From: Prorocentrum cordatum
Lineage: Eukaryota; Sar; Dinophyceae; Prorocentrales; Prorocentraceae
Assembly (NCBI GenBank): GCA_963575745.1
Contig: CAUYUJ010022048.1
Coordinates: 201,001-265,000 of the forward strand
Direction: 5' to 3'
Length of the DNA: 64,000 nt
Both the position numbers and the translations under genes were made by a program. Position 1 is the stretch's first letter. Every line of letters begins with the position of its first letter. The notes below the pieces were generated by a model. The model saw only the letters and a list, made by a program, of their open reading frames with translations. It did not search any database and was not told where the DNA came from. Shown in pieces: positions 1 to 10,615 of this stretch.

Positions 1-476
1 CTCTGTGTTTCTCTCCCTCTCTGTCTTTTGCCTGCTCTCTCTCTCTCTCTCTGCGATTGCCTTCCCCCCCCCGTGCCATCTGCACCCGCCTTCCCTTGTC
101 TTCTCCGTCGGGTCGCCGTCTTCCTCCCGCTCCGCTATGTACCTCGCCGCTGCTCCGTTTTTCCCCCTCCCCCCTGGGAGGAGGAGGACGAGGAGGAGGA
201 GGAGGAGGAGGGAGAGGGAGGGAGGGAGGGAGGAACGGAGGGAGGGAGGGAGGGAGGGAGGGAGGGAGGGGAGGGGGAGGGGGAGGAGGAGGAGGAGGAG
301 GAGGAGGAGGAGGAGGAGGAGGAGGAGGAGGAGGAGGAGGAGGAGGAGGAGAGCCCCGGAGCCCTCGGGAAGCCCTCCAGAGGACCAGACGGGGGCTACA
401 AGGATTCGGCCTGGACCGAAACATTGCGCCATATGCGGAACAACATGCGATTCCTGGCCATCTTTCTCACCCTCAG
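1..476. repeat. CT-rich DNA and (GGA/GGGA)n microsatellite upstream of exchanger exon
   Basis: Positions 1-175 are CT-rich and show no recognisable gene. Positions 176-352 are an almost pure GGA/GGGA microsatellite; the long poly-Glu, poly-Arg or poly-Gly frames through it are composition artefacts. Positions 353-476 end in a pyrimidine stretch and CAG that looks like the splice acceptor of the exon starting at 477, so this interval is probably intron. Confidence 0.7.
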
Positions 477-570
477 GCAAGGCGCGGTGATCCTGCACTG
501 CGTCGGGCTCTTGTACACTTTCATCGCCATCGCGTTTGTCTGCGACGAGTGCTTTGTGCCTGCGCTGGAG
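477..570 (+). CDS. Exon of K+-dependent Na+/Ca2+ exchanger-like protein (SLC24/NCKX family), first visible exon
   Basis: The exon, read from the codon at 478, encodes a stretch that contains GAVILHCVGLLYTFIAIAF and then VCDECFVPALE. NCKX cation exchangers carry this pattern at their first transmembrane segment: a hydrophobic helix followed by the conserved CDE-x-FVPALE motif that enters the ion-binding region. The protein would exchange Na+ for Ca2+ (and K+) across a membrane. The acceptor is a pyrimidine tract then AG|G at 475-477. The donor after GAG (570) would be GC (GCGGCA), a non-canonical donor common in dinoflagellates. Joining to the exon at 1287 restores the family order FVPALE-VITEEL-DVAGATFMA. 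Earlier exons lie outside the window. The family call rests on motif memory and exon boundaries are inferred. Confidence 0.72.
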
Positions 571-1286
571 GCGGCACCCCCGCACTGGGGGCGCGAGCGG
601 ACCTCATTACTCATCATGTTATTCCTGATCCTTGTGTGACTCCGTTTCCTTGTTCGCAGTGTTCTTCGTATGAGCACATCGTGTTGATTTTTTCCAGGGA
701 TGACATCATGCTCCTCTTTCTTATGTGTACAGTTTCTCGTCCGCACTACGTTCTCATCGCTGTGCTCGCCCAGACGTTTTTCCGTCCTCATCAATTGTAT
801 CCCTCCTCCCTCTTCGTCCCCTGTCTTGGGATCACAGAGCGTGAGACAAGGATGAGAAAGGACAGAGCTATACACAGTGCACGCGGTCACGAGAAGGATA
901 TCGAACGGAGAAGGAGTATGGGAAGGTATAAAGGATAAGAGGAATAGGTAAAGGGATTGGGTAGCAGAGGAAGGATGAGGAGTCGGGAGGGGAAAGTTGC
1001 AGGCAGAGGGAGCGGGAGGATGAGAGGGGGGAGGACTGGGAGGGAGAAGAGGAGGAGGAGGAGGAGGAGGAGGAGGAGGAGGACAGGGAGGAGGAGGAGG
1101 AGGAGGAGGAGGAGGAGGAGGAGGGGGAGGAGGAGGAGCAGGAGGAGGGGGAGGAGGAGGACGAGGAGATGGAGGAGGACGAGGAGGAGGAGGAGGAGGA
1201 GGCGGCGAGGCGGAGAGAGGAGGGAGGCGGAGGACCCGCAGCAGCAGCGGTTCGGGAGAGCGGGCGGCCGCCGCACCCCCGCCCAG
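571..1286. repeat. Intron with (GGA)n microsatellite
   Basis: Positions 571-960 show no gene or clear repeat. From about 960 the DNA becomes purine-rich, and 1047-1206 is a long GGA microsatellite. The interval ends in a C-rich stretch and CAG at 1284-1286, which would be the acceptor of the next exchanger exon. Confidence 0.6.
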
Positions 1287-1343
1287 GTGATCACGGAGGA
1301 GCTGAACCTGACGCCCGACGTCGCCGGCGCCACGTTCATGGCG
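1287..1343 (+). CDS. Exon of the same NCKX-like exchanger (alpha-1 repeat start)
   Basis: The exon reads VITEELNLTPDVAGATFMA, in phase with the preceding exon. The DVAGATFMA motif opens the alpha-1 repeat of Na+/Ca2+,K+ exchangers. In the family it is followed by a Gly/Ser-rich ion-coordinating segment ending in an acidic residue (AGSSAPE type). That segment was not found here, so a further small exon should lie between 1344 and 8524. The 3' boundary is unclear: the next bases are GGGAGGGGGTGGGTGAGG and several donors are possible. The acceptor is CCCAG|GTG. Confidence 0.72.
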
Positions 1344-2494
1344 GGGAGGGGGTGGGTGAGGAGGTCTTCGGGCGCATCTTGGAGCCATCGTAGCCGTCTT
1401 TGAGGCCATCTTGGCGGTCTTGGAGCAACTTGGAGGCCATCCTGGGACATCTTGGCCGTCTTGGAGGCCATCTTGGGCCATCTTGGGGCAAGAAAGGCGA
1501 CGACAGGCGGGTTCCGGGTGGCCGGCAGGACGGGCCGGGCGCGGTGGAGGAGGAGGCTTCGGGACGGTGTGTGTGTGTAGTCCGCTCACTTCCCTATGAC
1601 ATCCCTTCCCCAAAACTGTATTGGCTCAGGTATCGGCAAGCTGAACTTGGTGCACGGGTCGCTGCGCAATGCCCAGGAAAAGAAGCATCTACCAACGGAC
1701 CCCATACAGGAACGGCCCCTCGGCCGTCTCCCTGTATACACAGGGGGAGGAGGTTTTTGGGCGCGGTGGAGGAGGAGATGGGGGAGGATTGGGGGGGGTA
1801 GGAGGTCGTGGAGGAGGGCGTGGAGGAGGTGGGGGAGGAGGAGGTGGTGGAGGAGGGCGAGGGCGAGGAGAAGGGAGGCAGCGAGCCGACATACAGGTAG
1901 GAGTGAGCCTTCGCCGGAGGGACCTCTGGTGCGGGCCCACGGGGGCCCCCCGATCGCTGAGCGAGATGCGATACAGTCAACCCACATAATAAGGATGAGC
2001 AAGTTTCCAAGGTTGCCCTTGCATCCTTCCCCCTCTGCCCATCCTTGGCCGCTTTCGCTGGCCGCGCCCCGCCCGCAGAGTGTCCACATGGCCTTCTAAG
2101 GCCCGTGCATCCTTGTCGTGCGCCCTTATTCTACGGGTTGACTGCAGGGGAGGAGGTGTTTGGACGTTTCCGTGATGCTTTGCGGCCTTTCAGCCTCGGG
2201 CTGCTCTCCAGAAGCTGCGCCACGCCACAGGGCTCTCCGAGGGTGCCCAGATCGTCCCTGGAGGTCCTTGAGGCGGGGGTCAATGGGGAAGTCGGGGGGG
2301 GCTAGGACGGGGATAAATCCGTTCCAGGGCTTCCTGGAACGCTCTCAGAGCGCTCTGGAACGCTCTGGGACGGCCGCGGTGCGCGATGCATATTCCAGAA
2401 CCTCTGGGCCTCCAAGATTTCTGATTTATTTTCCTCCAGATCATCGTCCTGGTTTCGTGTCATGGGGGGGTGCTTGAGACGGGGATCTACGCAA
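1344..2494. other. Long intron, first part: low-complexity and CTTGG-type repeats
   Basis: Positions 1370-1490 carry degenerate repeats of the CATCTTGGAGC type that recur in many blocks of the window. Positions 1741-1880 are GGA/GGT-rich. The rest shows no coding region that I can support. The expected AGSSAPEL exon of the exchanger was looked for here and not seen. Confidence 0.5.
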
Positions 2495-2630
2495 AAAGGG
2501 ATCAAGCACAGTGTTGGATCACGCAGGATCCTGCAAAGCCAGGGATGCATTGACCTGGGCTTGCTCGCAGGATCCCGCAGGATCCTGCAAAGCCTGCCTG
2601 ACCCGGGTTTGCATTGACCCGGGTCAGTGC
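2495..2630 (+). repeat. Dispersed repeat C, copy 1 (GCAGGATCCTGCA / TTGACCCGGGT)
   Basis: The unit contains GCAGGATCCTGCAAAGCC twice, together with short palindromes of the TGCATTGACCCGGGTCAG type. A related copy lies at 15650-15785 with the same order of elements. It is non-coding as far as can be seen. Confidence 0.6.
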
Positions 2631-2651
2631 GTCTCCGATGGGGGGGTCAGC

Positions 2652-2814
2652 CACTCGCAGAGGGGGTTAGGGGGAGGGGGGAAGGCTTCTTAGAAGCACC
2701 CCTGCTTCTTAGAAGGCGCGGGCCTTGTCTGTAGATGTAAGGCCGGCGCCCTACAAGAAGCAGCCTCCTTCTAAGACGCCTCCCCCCCTCTCCCCATACC
2801 CCCCTGTGCGCGCC
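2652..2814. mobile_element. MITE-like inverted-repeat element, family B, copy 1
   Basis: This element is about 163 bp with long imperfect terminal inverted repeats. The left arm runs CACTCGCAGAGGGGG to CTTCTTAGAAG and the right arm is its complement, CTTCTAAG ending in CCCCCTGTGCGCGC. The centre reads GCCTTGTCTGTAGATGTAA. Copy 2 is at 13292-13453 with the same length and centre. No transposase is present, so a non-autonomous element is the simplest reading. Confidence 0.65.
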
Positions 2815-3625
2815 GTCAAGGGGGGGGCGCGGCCCGCGGCCCTCCTCCGCCTCTCCTGTTGCACGCACCCTCCTTGCAACCTCCCGGTCCCGAGGGGGAG
2901 GCTCCGCGCGGGACGCCTCCCCGTCGTGAGGGTGTGCCCCCCGGCCTTGGGTCTGACGCGCGGCCGCAGCCCGCGGGCGGGCGAGATGCCAAGCCGCCCA
3001 GCCTTCTCAGCTGGGCGCGCGTCCTTCCTGCCGTCCCCCCCCCCCGCTCAGGGGAGGAAGAGGTACCCATACCTCTACCCCTTCGCTCATGTTCCCTTCT
3101 CTGGGCCTCCTGGGGGGCCCTGGTCGCCACCGCTGGATTCGCCACGAACTCCTGGTCAGAACGCACCCCGGGAGAGGTCCGGGGAGTAGCGGTATCGGTA
3201 CATTTGGAGTCCTAGCCCTTGCCTCCTCCGCTCTCCGCCCATCTCTCCTCTCCTGCCCTGCTGCTATCGCCGCTTCCCCCCCCCTGCCTCGCTCCTCAGT
3301 CCTGGGCCTCTCCGCTCATGCTGCCGCGGCTGATGCCTCCCTGCTCTTCCTTTGGCTTCCACCGCTCCTGCGGCTGCCGCGCCTCGTCCCCCTGCTCGGT
3401 GTACCAAGGCTGAACCTAAACGTTTTTATGCTGTGAGTTTCAAGTGTTTGTTGTGTTTTCGTTCTTAGCGAGTTTTGTTGTTCGTTCTCAGCGGGGTCTG
3501 AAAACGATGATGACCACTTGTCTGGGCGACGCTTATCTGGGCGACGCGCGCAGTATACTGAGTGTACTGCCCATCCTGCCCGCCCTTCCTCGCCGACCCC
3601 CCCCTTTCAAAATACCCGTCAGTCG
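2815..3625. other. Non-coding interval with a dispersed repeat (about 3040-3205)
   Basis: The GC-rich part at 2815-3040 has no supported feature. Positions 3040-3205 match, in opposite orientation, 29340-29500. Both contain a stretch that reads LASW.LVA.AGFA..SW..RTPGE in one frame, plus a GGTATCGGTAC-like end. This makes it a dispersed repeat, possibly a decayed coding fragment. Nothing was recognised in 3206-3625. Confidence 0.4.
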
Positions 3626-3688
3626 CTGAAAGTAGGTATTTTTGTATACCTGGGTCGCAATCTACTTGAGGCGCCTGCCTACTTTCAG
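3626..3688. repeat. Short inverted repeat (CTGAAAGTAGG arms)
   Basis: CTGAAAGTAGG near 3627 is mirrored by CCTACTTTCAG near 3678, enclosing about 40 bp that also contains AGGTATTTTTGTATACCT. It is a foldback of 11-bp arms, possibly the remains of a small MITE. Confidence 0.45.
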
Positions 3689-4725
3689 AGTCGAGTGGCG
3701 TTCCCTCTTCCCTCCTCTACAGGGGGCAGGCGGAGGCCAGTATACTTTCAATGCCATGCTACTTCATGTTTCTCTGCCCACTTCCTTCGACCGACGGGTA
3801 CTGCCCGTCCTGCTTCTCCCTCCCTGCTCTGCGTTTTTCCCCCTCCCTCTCCTTCCCCATCCCCCCCAGGAAGTTCGAGGAGCAGGAGGCAGGGAGGCGG
3901 GACGGAGGCGAGGTGGACGGGGAGGGGGGGTGGCGCAGGCGGTCTCGGCAATGTGCGGCCACCCTCTGAGCCTCGATCGAAGAGCTGCGCAAGGAGTGAT
4001 GAGAGCCAGCTGGCCCGGGAGGCGTCCTCGGCCCTGCGGACAGAGCGGAGATGACAGGCGGAGGCCGGGACCGCCTCCCTGCCGGGAGGCCTTCCCCCTT
4101 TTTCCGCGGGCGCTCCTCGTTGGAGCGTGTCCGGGGCGGAGCCTCTGGGAGGCGGGCCCCGGGGAGGACGCGATGCCACGTCTCGGGTCGCTGACGGGCG
4201 AGTGGCTGGCGCCGCTGCGCCCTGCCTCCGCGTGTCCTCCCCCCCCCCTCCTTTGGTCAGGGGAGCGTGTTTCACCTCCATCTTCCCCTCCTCCCTCCCT
4301 CCGTCCTCTGGCATCCCTCCGCCACCACCCCTCACATCGCTCCTGCCGATCCTCCGCGTCTCTTCCCTTCCCTCCACGTTCTCGTCATCCCCTCATCCGT
4401 TTCCTCCCTGTCTGCCTCCTCCTCCAGAGTAATCGCTTCCCTCCTCCTCCTTCTCCTCCTCCTTCTCTTTCCCCCTCTCGCCCCTCCTCCCTTCTTCCAT
4501 GCACGCCCGCGTGCGCTAGCGAGCGAAGGCAGCTGGCGGTTCGGCCCCAGAGTTCTTCACCTCGCTCATAGGCGTGCGTTGGGCTTGCGGGGCTCTTCCT
4601 CTCCAGGAAGAGGAGGAGGAGGAGGAGGAGGAGGAGGAGGAGGAGGGAGCAAGCGCATGAAAGAATCAGGGTACCGCCGCTATACAAACTTTACGCGGGG
4701 CCCCTGTGCTGGGTCCTGCGTTCAC
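3689..4725. other. CT-rich non-coding interval; (GGA)n at 4606-4645
   Basis: The stretch is CT-rich (3820-4500), so it gives long frames on both strands with Ser/Pro-rich or Arg-rich translations that I do not regard as genes. A short GGA microsatellite occupies 4606-4645. Confidence 0.5.
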
Positions 4726-4907
4726 GGCCTCGCAGATGGGGGCGGAGTAGATGGGGTTGGAGGATCTCGCCTCATCGCCGAAGCATCGCCGATGCGGTTC
4801 GATGTGGAGCCAGATCTCCCTCCGCGCCGACGTCGGCGATGCACCGCCGACGTCGCCGATGCATCGCCGTTGCATCGGCGACGCATCGGACCCCACTTGG
4901 GAGGCCT
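4726..4907. mobile_element. MITE-like element family A, copy 1 (CGATGCATCGGCG core)
   Basis: The ends are inverted repeats: GGCCT..CAGATGGGGGCGGAG at left and CCCCACTTGGGAGGCC at right. The interior is a string of palindromes built from GCCGATGCATCGGCG and GCCGACGTCGGCG. Further copies are at 13096-13190 (truncated), 13554-13729 and 15279-15500. There is no coding capacity of note. Confidence 0.65.
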
Positions 4908-5559
4908 GCAGCGCGGGGACGTGTTCTTGGCTGCGGCCGCCGTCGGCCCTCTGTCGCGCCCCGCCGGGCAGTCGCGTGCCGCCGGACCCCGGGCTCGATC
5001 GGGCCTTCGCGGGCTCTCGTGGCGCGGAGGGGATCCATCCGCGAGGCCTTGTCGGGTCAGGCTCGATCCGAGGCCAGGGGGAAGAGAGAGGGGGGAGGAA
5101 TGGATGAGTGCCGGGAGAAAGGGCAGGAGGAGGAGGAGGAGGAGGAGGAGCAGGAGGCCAGCACAAACACACGAGCCAAGAGCGCTTTCTCTCCGCCATA
5201 GTTACATCGTGTCAGCATGCTTTCACGCCCACTTGCCGGCCTCTGTCTCATGGTATTGTAGGGGGGAGTTGGGGTAGATCAGGGGAATGTGGCGTTCCAA
5301 AATTACGCTGATCGCATTTCGTAATATGACCATGGCCAACTCAATTGCACCAGTAACTCCTTCCTTTCATTCCTCGCTCGAGGCTGCCGCGGTGTTCCGT
5401 ACGGATTGAGCTTACGATATCGCCACCCTCTTGTGTCCTACCTCCTTCTCCTGTAGCAAAGGTCGCCACGCTGCCGTGCTCGCCCAGCGAAAATTACCCT
5501 GGCGAAGGACCCAACCATATGTATGTGTGGGTACCGCAATTGTGAATATCTTCTCCGGT
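4908..5559. other. Non-coding interval
   Basis: A short GGA microsatellite is at 5125-5152. I see no gene, RNA or larger repeat in the rest. Confidence 0.45.
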
Positions 5560-7020
5560 GAAGCTCCCTGTGGGGACACGAAGCTCTGCACTGGGTGGGG
5601 GGAACGCATGCGGGCGGTAGCACTGGGGCCGTCGGTGGAGCTCCCTATGGGGCCACGAAACGCTCTACTGGATGGGTGAACGTGTCAAATTGCGTGTGCG
5701 GGACGCATGTGGGCGGTCTCACTGGGGGCTTCGGTGGAGCTCCCTATGGGGCCACGAAACGCTGTACTGGGCGGGTGAACGTGTCAAATTGGGCTTCCGG
5801 GACGCATGCGGACGGTACCACAGGGCTTCGGTGGAGCTCCCTATGGGGCCAGGGTGGAAATGCCAAATTGGGTTTCCGGGACGCATGCGGACGGTTCTAA
5901 TGGGGGTTTCGGTGGAGCTCTTCATGGGGCCACGAAGCGGTATATTGGGTGGGTGAGAATGCCAAATTGGGTATGCGGGACGCATGTGGACGGTCCCCCT
6001 GGGGGCTTCGGTGGAGCTTCCTATGGGGCCACGAAACGCTGTACTGAGTGCGTGAAACTGCCAAAGTGGGTGTGTGGGACGCATGTGGGCGATCCCACTG
6101 GGGGCCTCGGTGGAGCTCCCTATTGGGGCCACGAAACGCTGTACTGGGTGGGTGAAAATGCCAAATGGGGTGTGCGGGGCGCATGCGGACAGTCCCACTG
6201 GCTACGAAACGCTGTACTGGGTGTTGCGGACGCATGTGGCCACCCCCATTGGTGCCTCCGATCGAGCCCCTGATGGGGCCACGAAGCGCTGTATATTGGG
6301 TGTGGCGGACACATGTGGCCACCCCCACTGGGGCCTTCGGTGGAGCTCCCTACGAGGCCACGAAACGCTGTACTGGGTGTGGCCGACGCATGTGGTACCC
6401 TCCACTGGGGCATTACGTGGAGCTCCTAATGGGGCCATGAAGCGCTGTACTGGGTGTGGCGGACGCATGCGGTACCCCCCATTGGGGCCTTCGGTGGAGC
6501 TCCCTATGGGGCCACGACGCGCTGCACTGTGTGTGGCAGACGCATGTGGTACCCCCACTGGGGCCTTCGGTGGAGCCCCCTACGGGGCCACGAAACGCTT
6601 TACCAGGTGTGGCAGACGCATGTGGTACCCCCACTGGGGCCTTACGTGGAGCTCCCTATGGGGCCATGAAACGCTGTACTGGTTGTGGCAGACGCATGTG
6701 GTACCCCCCACTGGGGGCTTCGGTGGAGCTCCCTATGGGGCCACGAAACGCTGTACGGGGTGTGGCAGACGCATGTGGTACCCCCCATGGGGCCTTACGT
6801 GGAGCTCCCCACGGGGCCACGACACGCGGTATTGGGTGTGGCAGACGCATGTGGTACCCCCCACTGGGGCCTTCGGTGGAGCTCCCGATGGGGCCACGAA
6901 ACGCTGTACTGGTTGTGGCGGACGCGCGTGGTACCCCCCATTGGGGCCTTACGTGGAGCTCCCTACGGGTGCCACGAAACGCCTTACCGGGTGTGGCAGA
7001 CACATGTGGTACCCCCACTG
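5560..7020 (+). repeat. Tandem array, 98-100-bp then 77-bp units (about 17 copies)
   Basis: Each unit carries ACGCATGTGGTACCCCC, then GGTGGAGCTCCCTATGGGG and CCACGAAACGCTGTACTGGG. The GTGGAGCTCC landmark recurs at 5635, 5734, 5832, 5912, 6012, 6111 (about 98-100 bp, with one shorter) and then at 6418, 6495, 6571, 6647, 6724, 6800, 6877, 6954 (76-77 bp). One unit near 6190-6215 is partly deleted. All three plus-strand frames of the 77-bp unit are stop-free, so a frame of 640 codons crosses the array. I regard that as a by-product. Confidence 0.85.
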
Positions 7021-7545
7021 GGGGGGGCACGGGAGGAGGAGGAGGAGACGCGGGGACCGTTTCTTCAAAACGAGGACCCAACACCACAGGATGGTTGGTA
7101 AAAAAGCAAGTGAACCACAGCCATGCAGCAGCACCCACCTAGGAAGGTGCGTCACTCTTTGCCTAATGGGTGGCCAGAAGGGGTTGTCCGAGGAGGATCC
7201 TCCTCCCTCCTCCCTCGTCATCCTCCCTCCCTCCCTCCTTCCTTCCCCTCCCTCCCTCACTCCCTCCTCCCTCCCCCCCTCCCTGGGGGTGCTATTGCAT
7301 TTTGCGACAGGGCCCGGCCATGCCCGACTGCGCCGTACTAGCAGCCAGGCTAACGACCAGTTGCCAAAGGCCGTTTTGGCCCAGTTGGTTCTTGACCCGA
7401 ACGGTGGCGAAAACGGAGCGTCCGAGGAGGAGGGCTACTGCTGCATGTTGTCACAGGGCCCAGCCATGCCCCACTGCGCCTTACTGGCAGCCAGGCTAAC
7501 GACCAGTTGCCCGAGGCCGTTTTGGCCCGTTGGTGGGGGAGCCGT
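7021..7545. repeat. (GGA)/(CCT) tracts and a 90-bp direct repeat
   Basis: GGA and CCT-rich tracts occupy 7025-7290. A 90-bp segment containing GGCTAACGACCAGTTGCC and GGCCGTTTTGGCCC is present twice, at about 7307-7397 and 7453-7543, 146 bp apart. Confidence 0.65.
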
Positions 7546-8524
7546 CCCATTGGCCAGGGCTGTTCCCCCTTCGGATTACCACCAGCAGCCCTACCACTAC
7601 AGCTGTTGCCGCTGTCTGCCGTCTATCCTGCCTTTGATTGTCACTAATCTGGGGATCAGAATCACCTCCATTACCCCCCTCACTGACCAGGCACATACTC
7701 TCTGCTTTAGCGAGCCTCTACGCGTTTCGTTGCCTCGCATGCTTGGCCCCGTTACGTTCCTGCTGCGGCTACATCGGGCTAAGGTGGAGGCCTCCGCGCC
7801 TTCGTTAGCAGTGTTGCTTAGCCTCCTTATTGTCATGCATGCAAGTGCTGAGATCGCAGATCGAAGTCTTCACAGCGTCAGGTCGTGGGGGAGGAGGTCT
7901 GACGAGCGCCTGCCTTGGTTTGCAGTGTTGCTTGCATTGTCGTGCCGTCTCCTGTCTGTCATACTAACGCTGAGATCGCAGGAGGAGGAGGAGTAGGAGG
8001 AGGAGTAGGAGGAGGAGGAGGAGGAGGAGGAGGAGGAGGAGGAGTAGGAGGAGGAGGAGGAGGAGTAGGAGGAGGAGTAGGAGGAGCAGGAGGAGGAGGA
8101 GTAGGAGGAGGAGGAGGAGGAGTATGAGGAGCAGGAGGAGGGCCGACGAACGCCTCTCCCCGCCCACCCTCCCACCCCTTCCCCCGCCTCGGCGAGGAGG
8201 ACGAGGAGGGGGGGACGAGGAGGGGGCGAGAGGGGGAGATGGAAGAGAAGGGGATGAGGAGGGGGAGGGGGAGGGAGAGGGAGGGGGATGGGGCGAGAGG
8301 GAGATGGAAGAGAAGGGGATGAGGGAAGAGAAGGGGAGGAGGGAAGAGACGGGGAGGAGGAAACGGGGATGGCCAGAAGGGGGGCACGCGGAGGGGGCGA
8401 GGGTGGGAAAGGGACGAGGAGGGAAGGAGGATACATAGGGAGGGCCAGGAGGAGGAGGAGGAGGAGGCTGGGGCTGACGAGTGAACACCCCCCCTGTGTC
8501 CGGCGCCTCGCTCCCCAGCCGCAG
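7546..8524. repeat. Two-copy direct repeat, (GGA)n and GA-rich DNA before the next exchanger exon
   Basis: A segment with GTTxGCAGTGTTGCTT and GCTGAGATCGCAG occurs at about 7798-7863 and 7914-7982. Positions 7981-8135 are a GGA/GTAGGA microsatellite and 8195-8465 are purine-rich. The interval ends in a C-rich acceptor at 8524. Confidence 0.6.
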
Positions 8525-8599
8525 GCACCTTCACGGGCAGCGACGTCGGCACGGGCACGATCATCGGCTCGGCGGTTTTCAACGTCCTCTTTGTCATAG
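8525..8599 (+). CDS. Exon of the NCKX-like exchanger (end of alpha-1 region)
   Basis: Read with an AG|G acceptor at 8523-8525, the exon encodes GTFTGSDVGTGTIIGSAVF followed by NVLFVIG. NCKX proteins carry DVGxGTIxGSAVFN-x-LFVIG immediately after the ion-binding segment of the alpha-1 repeat, so this is the expected next conserved block after DVAGATFMA. The SSAPE-containing piece that should lie between is missing from what I can read. The donor is uncertain (the sequence after ATAGG is CCGCGGGC). No later exons, such as the alpha-2 repeat, were found before the opposite-strand retrogene, so the gene is either very long or truncated here. Confidence 0.72.
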   Translation, partial: APSRAATSARARSSARRFSTSSLS

Positions 8600-8881
8600 G
8601 CCGCGGGCGCCGCGTCGGGGGGCGGCAATGCAGCAGCGGAGGAGGAAGAGGAGGAGGCTCCGCCGTTGCTGGTTTGTCACCCCTCACCCCCGTGCAGGAG
8701 TGGCCAGAGGACTTAGTTAGCTACACCGCCCACTTGTGGGGTCATGCCTCTTCCCGTGTGTGTTTCGCTTATCCGGCAGATCTCATAGTTTGATCCGCCC
8801 CCCCCCCCCGAGCAGAAGCGGCCGCTGGGGGCAGGGGGATGGCAGCATTCCTGGGACGGATCAGCGCCGATGGCGTCGGCG
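8600..8881. other. Non-coding interval with C homopolymer near 8800
   Basis: A C run lies at about 8796-8808. I see no other feature. Confidence 0.4.
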
Positions 8882-10615
8882 TCAGGAGGAGGAGTAGAGC
8901 GAGTGAAGGTGGGGTGGGAGCGAAAAAGAGGTCACGCAGGCGGTGCCCACGCGCCCCACCCACCGCACGCTAGGCGCGGCGCGCCCCGGCGGCATCCTCG
9001 GCGGCACGGCGCCGCCGCAGCGCGCTCGGCCGAGGAGCCAGCCTTCACGTCTACTGCTGCTTGCAGTCGCTGCGGCCGCGGCCGCCGTCGGCGCAACCCT
9101 GCAGCCGTCGTCCCTCTGAAGCTCGAGGTCCGCCACGACCTTCTGCCCGTCCGAGTTCGCGAGGTCATCGCACGCTCCGAGGCCGCGGAGCACGAGTGCG
9201 CGATCGATCATCGCGGCCTTCCGCTCGACCTCCAGCAGCTCCAGTTCCAGCACTCGCACCGCAGCATCCTCCTCTGTGCTGCTCTCGGCGTCGTCGCCGT
9301 CGGCGCCGTCGACGGGGTCCTCGACCTCCTGGGAATCCTCTTCGTGGGACTCCGCGACGTCGAACCCCTCCTCGACGACATCCTTCTCCTCCAGGGGGTG
9401 CTCGCCGTCGGCGCCGTCGACGGGGCCCACGCGACGACTCGCGGAGCTCGGCCTCGATCGACCGCAGCTCGGCCTCGGGGTCTGGCACCGTGGCCGCCGT
9501 CACCTCCGCCTCCGACCCCTCGCCCTCCTGAGACGCCTCCTCGTGGGAATCCTCGCGGGACTCCGCGACGTCTAAAACCTCCTCGACGACATCCTTCTCC
9601 TCCAGGGTGCACTCGACGTCGCCCTCGGCGTCGACGCCGTCGACGGGGTCCTCGACCACCAGCTGCGCAACTGGCTCGCTGACCAGGCCCTCGCACGGAT
9701 AGAGTTCGGCCTCGATCGATCGCAGCTCGGCCTCGAGGTCCCGCACCGTGGTCGCCGTCACCTCGGCCTCGTACAGCTCTTTGCACTGAGCCTCCTCGTC
9801 GACGACCCCCTTCTCCTCCAGAGCATCCCGCACAGCGGCGGCCGCACCGCATCCCGCACAGCGGCGGCCGCTGCCGCCAGGAGGCGTGCCTGGGAAACGA
9901 AGCCCGCGGGCGTCACCAGCTCGTCCAGAAGCACGTCGACATCGGCGAACGAGGGGGGGAACGCCTCAGCCTCCACGAAAGACTGCAGGACCTCCGCCTC
10001 CGCCTCGCCGACACCCGCGATGTGGGGGAAAAACTTCACTGCCTCGGCGCGGAGGGACCACGCCAGCAGGATCTCGGAGCTCTCCACGTCCTCCTCCCCC
10101 CCGAACTTCAGCTGGACCTCTTCCTCCTCGGGGTTGCCCTTGTCCGCGGCGTTCAGCAGCCGAGCTTCCAGCTCCGCCACGTGCACCACGTTCACCTCGC
10201 CGAGGCGGGGCCCAGCCGCCGCCCAAGCTATGTCAGCAGTCGGGACGCGCGCTGCGTGGAGCCTGGCGTTGCGGCGCCGCCTCCGCGCTCCCGGCACGCG
10301 GCGCCCACTCGCCGCCAGCACCAGTGCCGGCCGCGCCGCCGCCTCGCGGTCCTGCCACGACCCGGGGCCACCCCGCCTCGGGACCGCGGCCTCCGCCGCC
10401 AGCCGCCTGGCGCGCGCGGCTCGGCGGGCGGCCGAGGCGCCAAGCGTGACGGTCTCGAGCGCCCGCAGCGCCCCTGGGCCACCCCGCATGGGCAGGCCCC
10501 CCCCCCAGCTATCACCACCTCGGGGGCCATCGCCGCGGCGGAGGAGGAGGCGCTTCCCCCCGAAGAGAGAGAACGCGGGACGCAACGCTGCCGCCCGCCT
10601 GGCGCCCAAGGCAGG
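8882..10615 (-). pseudogene. Intronless retro(pseudo)gene for an acidic, internally repeated protein; function unknown
   Basis: The reading frame starts just downstream of the DinoSL relict on the minus strand. It first encodes VNVVHVAELEARLLNAADKG and an acidic stretch to about 9850. It then encodes a repeated acidic, probably coiled-coil unit: EAEVTATTVRDLEAELRSIE with EDPVDG and LEEKDVVEEVLDVAES, followed by near-copies EAEVTAATVPDPEAELRSIE, GPVDGADG and LEEKDVVEEGFDVAES. Two frame breaks are visible. A 26-bp tandem duplication at 9823-9874 shifts the frame; removing one copy rejoins VRDA to LEEKGVVDEE. A 1-nt change lies near 9430. Intronless structure, SL relict and frameshifts together indicate a retroposed mRNA copy that is decaying. 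I do not recognise the parent protein. No A/T tail is visible at the 3' end. Confidence 0.6.

Noticed and set aside
28-938. Long Glu-, Arg- or Gly-rich open frames through GGA tracts (also 1047-1206, 29820-30260, 55235-55450)
   Set aside because: Homopolymeric translations of GGA microsatellites in all frames; no domain or start context. Only the exchanger exon at 477-570 was kept.
6074-7996. 640-codon open frame as a gene
   Set aside because: It crosses a 77-bp satellite in cycling frames and then CT-rich DNA; no family motif, and opposite-strand frames are equally open.
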